A stretch of 64,000 nucleotides of DNA from Marchantia polymorpha subsp. ruderalis (taxonomy: Eukaryota > Streptophyta > Marchantiopsida > Marchantiales > Marchantiaceae), in NCBI GenBank assembly GCA_037833965.1, contig AP031351.1, positions 17,434,501-17,498,500 on the forward strand, read 5' to 3'. The notes under the pieces were generated by a model that was not told the DNA's origin, searched no databases, and saw nothing but the letters and a program-made list of their open reading frames with translations. Shown here in pieces: positions 56,491-64,000 of the stretch. The position numbers and the translations under genes were made by a program. Each line of letters begins with the position of its first letter. The stretch's first letter is position 1.

Positions 56491-59400
56491 GTAATGCTAT
56501 GAATATTTTATAATTTTTATGATACCTATCATTAATGAATTTGAGCAAAAATAAGGAATAATAATATTTTTTTCATAGAAAAAATTGCATTCAATATCTA
56601 AACTTCGCATTGAATTTCATTAAAATAAAATTCTGATGATTATTCAATAGCTCATCATGATTTAAACTATCAAACTTTATGTGATAATCAATGGTATTAG
56701 TCAAAGTCATACTTAATTTTAAATTTAAACTATTACCACAAAGATAAAAATAGATCACATTCACAAATTAAAGAAGCTTCTTACATATCTCATATGTATA
56801 AACTTGATAGCCAGAATTATTCTGATTAAGAAAAAATGATTTGTTATTGATTGCACAACTAACATCCTTATACAATCACATATTTTATGCATTATCTTAT
56901 CATAATAATTCAATTTTTTGAAAATTTTTAATTCAATTTTGAATATGCATTTTTGAATGTGAAAAAAATTGATTTTTTAAACACATAATTTATATTAAAG
57001 ATTTAAAAATAGATTCAAAAAAATTTAAAACAAAATTATCAATTGATCTTTTAAGATGCATTGATGAAGTTGATCAAGTTGAAGCAATCTTTTCATATGC
57101 TGAAATGTTTATAGAGATTAAAAAAAAACTGAAGAAAAATCAAAATAAACAACTTATATAAAAAAGAGAACAAACACAAGATGATTAACAAAAAATGATG
57201 TCTTTAGATTTTTTCCCAAAGTATGTTGGTACCAAAAGTATTTTAGTTCAAATAATTGAAAAAAAAAAATCTTACTTATACAAATACATCAAATATTAGA
57301 ATCCTGAAATTAGATGAATTTGCACGAAGTTGTGTTCAAGGATTAAAATCTTTGCAAAAAAAAAATTTCAAAGATGCTTTTTGCCATGCACAAAGTGATC
57401 AAATGGCACAACGATTCATCTATGAAGGTTAAAAAAAATTAATTAGAAAAAGACACTGCTATAAAGCAAATGGTCAAAAATGTTCAATCTAAGCTTATTG
57501 ATTTTTGAACCAATAAAGATGCACATATTTGAAGTTTAATGATGAAAGATCATCAATTTCACAAAGAACTAATGACTTTCAATATAAACTTCAATATTTG
57601 CAATATCATGTTGACATTGTCTATATTTAAACAATTTAGAGTTGAAGTAGTTGATAAATTAGCGGAGTTTAAGTACAAAATCTAGAGATGTTTAGACCTA
57701 AATTGCATGAATTTAAATTCAACTTGCACATGAAATTATGTAAAAGGTTGAATAAAAAGCATTTACGAAAGCTTTAAGATTGACATTGTAAGACTTGTAG
57801 TGATATGAGTGTATTGATTGTGCAATTAATCAAATAATTTATTTTGTTTATCTCGTTTAGGATCATTAGTTATAGTTTTGCTAGTTATGACTAAGTTCAA
57901 TTATCAATTCTACACTTGGCAAAATAATCTAAATAGTTTTATAAGATATAAAATCATCATGATTTCTAAGTAGATCAATGACATGTTTCTAGATATTTTA
58001 TCATAAATATTAGTCTGAACGACCAAAATTATCTTTGTTGAATCATAACTAAGGTAAATCTTGAAAGTAACAAATCTTGAACAAGTTTTTTTAAACTCTG
58101 GAAGAAAATTTGTTTCATCAATAGAAGTTTGGATTTTAAAAATATCTTGAGAGTGTCAAGAAAAAATTGATATTGCAATGCATAAAAAATTTATGTGAGA
58201 TATTATTTAAACATAAGCATAGAGGTGGAATGTTGAAGTTTTAGAGGTATTTCTTGGGATAACATTGTAACCTAAATTGCTTGATGTGTCCATCAAGTTT
58301 AGTTTTACTCCATGTAATCCCAACTTCTAAAAGTTGTTCTTATAGACTTAAAAGCTCGCATCATATATGAACTTTAGTGAACCTTTAGCATTCATAAAAT
58401 TTCAGAACTATGAACAGTGACAGACATTGTCACAAGTGCATAGAGTTTTTGAGCTATCACAAATTAGACGCAGTGAGCAACAGCGAACGTGTGGAATCTT
58501 CAGAGTAAATTTCATAGGGAAGGAAACGAAGTACTAGTGAATTCAAATGTCATGCAATTTTACAAATTTTGGTGCAATGGAGAATTCTCGGACAAACAAG
58601 TATCTGCATCCGACTATGCTGAGTGGAGAGTTGAAGGATTCAATGAGTACTACGAGACAATCTGGCTGTAACATTTCCACTACCTACATCAGCTTTTCAT
58701 ACTAGAACATGTGTGATAATGTACTTTCGGAGTGATTCTATAGTGTAAAACGCAACTTAAAGTTCCCGATAAACACTTTAGGTTCAAATAGTATCACATC
58801 AAATAAATACCTCTAAAGTTTTAGGCATATCATGAGTCATCAAAAGGCCATATGAATCAAAAGTTAGTGATAATCAGCCCTAAAGCTATAATTGTTATCT
58901 TGGGTATTTGTTTGCATTACTAAAAATGATTTGTGATCTCCGAGTTGATTTCAAATAACTTTTGATAGATTATTATGGATTTCAAACATTTATGTAACTC
59001 TATACATTAACATACTCTCTGAAAAAAAACTACACATGTTATTTAATACAAAGTTGCTAATGAATTAAAATTCTCCTTAACAAAAAAATTAACAGTTATA
59101 CTATTAAAACTTGTTTGAAATTTTGACCTCTTTTATTCTATTAGATTATTTCAAAATGATGTGAAGTTGATTCTCAGTATAGATGTTTATTTACCTGACC
59201 TGTCATGTGGTCCTACACTTGACGTGAGCACCACAAGCAAACCTCCGAAGGAGCTACTTTGATTGCTGAACTCTACGATTCTCTACATCAAGGGCACAGA
59301 AGACCTGGAAGGTTTACAACATAGATTCGGGAAAAAAGAGAAGTGAGTGAAGAGCAATGCCACTGGTGTGGCTACCGGCCTTGCGCACAACTACAGACAA

Positions 59401-59671
59401 CACTTTGACACTAGACACTCTTGGGTCATAACCGACTATACCTGCAAATATTGTACTGGTGACTAACATCCACAAGGAACACATTTGGCAATTCGCAGAT
59501 TATTTCCAAAAAGGCGTGTATGGAAGAAGCCCAAACAAAAGGGAAAGGAGTCATGCGAAGGATGCATTCTGGGATAATCTACAGACGTTTTGATTTCAAG
59601 TGCAAGTAGATACAATCATACGGCCTTAGTCATTAGGCCACGATGGGGAGTAAAGACATCTGGCCATGACT
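56491..59671. other. AT-rich spacer
   Basis: Mostly AT-rich with homopolymer A and T runs and no supported gene. A 60-codon plus frame at 58489-58671 (NSNVMQFYKFWCNGEFSDKQ ...) has protein-like composition but no recognised family. 59200-59671 probably includes the CRR7 3' UTR. Confidence 0.5.
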
Positions 59672-61040
59672 TTACTCCAATCTCACCTGATACCACTGTA
59701 TAGAACCCATACCACCACCGAGATCGAGCTCACAAGCTGAAGCAACAAGGTAATCTATCACATCGTCTAACCTTCCTAATTTCGCTAGATCGTCAGGAAG
59801 CTCGTTTCCTGGCCAATTGACAAGCCATGACTTCAATCTCTGTCGTAGCTCCGATTCGTTGACGAATACCTCTTCTTCACCGGGCTCCATCAGCACATAG
59901 GTGTCAGAATCCTCATACAGTAAAGACCGGCCACTCCTTGCAATAACCTGTCAGGTTCCCGATGTAAGACTGAACTCTAAAACAGAGGTACAGAGAAAGA
60001 TGCGAGGGTGATACAGCAATATCGTTCATATTCATCTCATTCATAATTTTCATACGCTCACATTCTGCCTGTGGACGTCGATACTGGACTTCGCCCTGAC
60101 GAGAGAAGTCCATGAAATCCTAGGAAGTTCAAACTGTTTGAGAATTGTCAAAATTGTCAAAGCAATAGATTATGCGGACAAGAGTTATTGCTGGGCAGAA
60201 TCTAAAAAAATAATCGATGGTTCGATTCAGGAAAAATGTTGCGATCAAATTTCTGTAGATAGAGAAGCTCCTTAGCGTCTTGGAAGCAATCTAGCAAAAA
60301 AAGTGATCAACCAAATTCTTGGAAATTGATTCCATAGGAAACAATCGGCTTACCATAGATATTTAGAACAGTAATGGTGTGCTTGGCACAATTTCCATCT
60401 CCGTAGGAATTTTACATCAAATCGAACCTATAAAATGAGTACATAAATCATACTGCTACATTCAGAACAAACTCATATAAATCTGCGAGGAGTTCAGCGT
60501 ACCTCTGGATTTTTTCTCGACCAAGAAGGTGGTGACGCTCTGGTCGCTTCTTGCAGCTTGTGTTGCAAAGCTTTCGCAAACACGTTCGTGGTAATGACGA
60601 AGTCTGCAGGAGAAAATAAGAAGGGCGAGTGAATGTGAATAGGAAGAGCTGTTGGTTAGACAATGTTTGTTCCATAAAAATCAACATGCAAATGGCCCAT
60701 GAGCGCACTGACGACGAGTTCTCAGACAGTGTTTATCTAGAGTCTCACGGACCCACTGCTCGGAGGTAGAGTTATCTGTTGATGGCAGGTCCTTGAAACG
60801 CGTGGCGCGTGGCGTCGCACACAATGGCTTCAACATGCTACTGCACTGTGATCTCATTTGCTTGTACACTAGAACGAAACTACCCTGTCACTGAAGATTG
60901 CAGCACAGACTGTTTCGATTCTACGCGGAAACAAAAGTTACTTGAGCTGTGTCCTTGAGTCGTAACGCCTCGAGCTCCTGAATAGCCTGATTCATATTTC
61001 CAACATTTCCCCGCAAGACCGACTCCGAGGGCAATGTCGA
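59672..61040 (-). CDS. CRR7: CRR7-like chloroplast NDH-complex factor (5' exons provisional)
   Basis: CRR7 is a stromal factor needed for accumulation of the chloroplast NADH dehydrogenase-like complex; its family extends to cyanobacteria. The last exon (about 59947-59672) reads YEDSDTYVLMEPGEEEVFVN, then LVNWPGNELPDDLAKL, CELDLGGGMGSIQWYQVRLE and stop, the family signature including the conserved WYxVRLE end. Upstream, an exon at 60503-60603 has clean splice signals (tgcag acceptor, gtacgc donor) and reads FVITTNVFAKALQHKLQEAT then SWSRKNPE, phase 0 into the last exon. Earlier candidates are 60735-60850 (CSSMLKPLCATPRATRFKDL) and 60960-61014 (MNQAIQELEALRLKDTAQ, donor gtaact). The true start and whether these exons belong together are unproven. 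A typical transit peptide is not obvious. Confidence 0.68.
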
Positions 61041-61695
61041 CACGGCGAAAGATAGACATGAATCTTGAGGAGAACAACCCGCCCTCTCAAGATTCGATCA
61101 AAGAGTAGCCCGCCACGCATACAAGATTGACTCTCGCGGTCAAATCAAAATTGAATCAAATCAAATCATGTGCACGTTCCCTCTGCCAGACATCAATTGA
61201 GACCAGTTCTGCTTTGGGATGTTGCACAGAACTCACAGACCGCATCTATCTATCCGGAAATTGAATCCGCGGTTACATAATTTCCTCTCGAAATTGAGCT
61301 CGAAGCCTATCCACGGCAGTCCCTCGCACTCCACGTTGCATGGACATTAGGCCCACTCCGGCTTTATTTCGGTGGAAAAAAACCCCTATCACCTTGCTGT
61401 ATTTAAAATCCCGATCACTCCAACTACCTCTGAGAACTGAAATTAAAGGTGTTCCTCTGTTTTCGTCCTACAAAATTTTCTTTGTAGCATGAAATGAATC
61501 ATGGATTCATTTTGTATTGAGTCGTGTACAGTTTTGATAACTTGTTTGCTTCGAATTCAGATTTGGAGTTCATTGAGATAAAATTTTAGATGTACCATCA
61601 GTTTCATTCGTGCACAAGTCTATATTGCAGCTCTTATACTATGAGTCTCGTTTACAAGACTGGGCCTTTAGTTCTCATTATTCTTTTGGTATTTT

Positions 61696-61920
61696 TTGGC
61701 ATTGCATTGCCTGTTGTATGAACATTTCCAAAATTCAACTCAATCAGATAATCACAAGATTGAATTAAATGTTTTTTTAGTGGATGCAACAGATTGGAAG
61801 TATGTATACCTAGCTGTTATTTTTTTAATTGTTACGAGCTATTTGCTTGTGGCGATGAGAAAAACCAGGGCGCCTCCACTACCAGTTGGTTTCAAATCTA
61901 TTTTAATCCTCTTTTGTTAG
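61696..61920 (+). pseudogene. Possible cytochrome P450 N-terminal fragment
   Basis: A short frame with one hydrophobic helix (YVYLAVIFLIVTSYLLVAM) followed by basic residues and RAPPLPVGF, the order seen at P450 N-termini (membrane anchor then proline-rich hinge). It stops soon after and nothing downstream continues it. Resemblance is weak; it may be chance. Confidence 0.22.
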
Positions 61921-64000
61921 TGATACATTGTTTTCTACTTGTCTTTTAGTTGTTCATCTCCTCCATGAAAATCCTCACAATGTTTGTTATTTGTGCAACA
62001 TAGTTTTTTTACACTTATTGATATTTCTTTCCATGATTTACTAGTTCTAAATGTAGTCATTTTTTGACCGCGACTAGGTTTACATTCCACATTAGTGCTA
62101 TCTTCAAGAGATAATTACTTGATGGTACCATTGGGAAACTCAAATTATTTGATAAGACTCTAGGAAAACTCATATTACTTGATAGGACGCAACAGATTTC
62201 ATGTTACCGGATGGGACCCCATTGTACGGCCACCCAGCTCTACATCTGCCATGTAGCAATAAAAGTTTTTATATCTTGATAATTTGTGTTGTAGTGTGGA
62301 GAGTGTCTAAAATACTCTCTCCCTGAGAATAATTTGGAGATTTGTTACGTGAAAAATAGTTTTGCAACATGTGTCAGAAAGCAGAGGGCACCATGATGCT
62401 GAAGTACTCTTGATAGGATCTTGCCATAACTGCATCCGGAAAATTTTGGAGAGGTTCTACCCAAAATTATCCCCACATGGTATTGGACACATAGTTGAGG
62501 GTGGGCTATAGAGCCCTCAAGGGGTCCATGGGGTAAAATGACACCTGTTGGATCCTATCAAGTTTGTTGAGTTTCATTAGTATCCCATCAAGTAACTTAC
62601 TCTATCTTCAACTGAGACCAAAATTTAACCGGTGAAATTGAGTATAGATTAGGGTTTAACGTTACTGAACATTACTTCATCCCCGTAGTCTTAACCTGAA
62701 TCATAGTGCAACGGCAACAATTTGATGTGATCCAGGCTTTCAAACAAACAAAAGAGAGTAATATCGAAACATGTAGTGAAACATATGCAACAGCACCTGA
62801 ATCCCTGATCTTGTCTTGCACAAACTATGAATGTGAATGTTGTGATGTTATTATCTAATTTTTTATTAAATGTTTATTTTACTTACTGATTATTGTTGTG
62901 TCAATCAAAGAATTATGAAAATTAATATTTTGATTGTTTTATTTATGTTTATTTTAATTTATGAATAATATGTGTACAATATTATATTACATTTTGATAT
63001 TCAAAATTTTTATAAATTAAAAAAAAATTATCAAGACAAGAATTTCAAATTTTCTCTTATAGGTTTAATATGAAAAATTCTTTAATTCAATTGATTTAAT
63101 TCAATTTAAAAAACTATCTTATCTATTTCCAATTCAATTTTCAATGTAGAATTTTAGATTTTAATTTGTTGTTATACTACAGCAAGCAAACTCACGTATT
63201 TGATGATGAACATTAGATAATATATTCTTATTTTTTATGTACAAGATAAGTGAACACATTTTACATTTAATAAACATTCATTGAACACTTGTGAAATAAA
63301 TTTTTTAAGTTAGCTCAAAAATTAATTCTAGTGAATTTTTTTTTATATATTGATATCAAATATCAACAACTTTGTGTTCTACCTTAAGCTAACTATGAAT
63401 AAACATTTATCAACAATTTTCTTAAATTTGACATTTTTTTTAAAATAACTTGGATACATAAATAAAAAATCTATGAAAGTTTAATATGTATCAAAAGCAA
63501 AAATACAATGTATCTTTTTGAATTGATTTCTGATTAACATGCTGATGTTATTTTTTATTATCATAGTCAAATTGCATTACATCATGATACATATCAAAGT
63601 TAAGTACGCCAATATTAAACATTATTTTATCAAAGATACAAATTTTAACAATGTTATTAACTAAAATTAATAATGTATCATCAAACCATTGAAAATAAGT
63701 TTGTAACAAACTTATTATTTTAGAATTTTGTAATAAAAAGTAAATTTAACACATTATTGATTCAAATTATCATTTTTCAAAAAATATGATATTTTGTTTA
63801 AAAAATCTACTATATTCAATCTTCAAAACTAAATCAAAAAATATCCTTATTTTATAATATCTCAAATTCAGCAGATGAGTAATTATCATAAATTATGTTC
63901 ACAACTTATATGTGTATACATAATTCTGCCAAAATTTGTTCAAAAATTTTTTTTAAATAAATAATTTGTCCTAAAACATTTGGTTACAGGAAATTAATTC
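61921..64000. other. AT-rich terminal region
   Basis: No gene recognised. Around 62110-62220 a phrase like aaactcatattacttgatag recurs three times at about 35-bp spacing. Beyond 62850 it is extremely AT-rich. Confidence 0.55.

Overview
The window looks like nuclear DNA of a land plant, probably a non-seed plant. This is inferred from gene content (plant-type BRM, CDC73 and a plastid NDH factor CRR7), mostly short GT-AG introns, AT-rich spacers and plant LTR retrotransposons. The species cannot be fixed from sequence alone.

Layout. (1) 1-1068, minus strand: first 356 codons of CDC73/parafibromin, a PAF1-complex subunit, running off the left edge. (2) 1069-5829: AT-rich spacer with no supported gene. 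(3) 7145-23636, plus strand: a complete BRAHMA (BRM) SWI/SNF ATPase gene. I resolve 14 coding exons whose phases all agree (7623 nt, 2540 aa), with Q-rich region, QLQ, HSA, SNF2 ATPase and bromodomain. A 3.3-kb intron holds tandem repeats and long hairpins. (4) 23637-26258: AT-rich spacer with a solo copia LTR. (5) 26259-55675: one nest of LTR retrotransposons. (6) 55676-59671: a chromovirus solo LTR and AT-rich DNA. (7) 59672 to about 61040, minus strand: a CRR7-like gene. (8) 61081-64000: AT-rich DNA with one possible P450 N-terminal fragment.

The nest. A decayed minus-strand Ty1/copia element (E, 26259-55675) is split by a plus-strand Ty3/gypsy element (B, 28288-51678). B is itself split twice by minus-strand Ty3/gypsy elements: a decayed chromovirus (C, 33038-39058) and an intact-looking element (D, 41179-49046). 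Target-site duplications and restored reading frames support each insertion. LTR divergence falls in the expected order: E about 18%, B about 5%, C about 1-2%, D none seen by eye.

Most notable is element B. It encodes a C5-cytosine DNA methyltransferase between Gag and reverse transcriptase, and a PHD finger after the integrase. It appears to use Tf1-like self-priming instead of a tRNA primer, and its insertion is circularly permuted, as if a two-LTR circle had been opened inside one LTR. Retrotransposons carrying a DNMT have been described in dinoflagellates and charophyte algae. A copy in a plant-like nuclear genome that combines a DNMT, a PHD reader and self-priming deserves follow-up. Elements C and D also share an unexplained short peptide motif in their 5' leaders.
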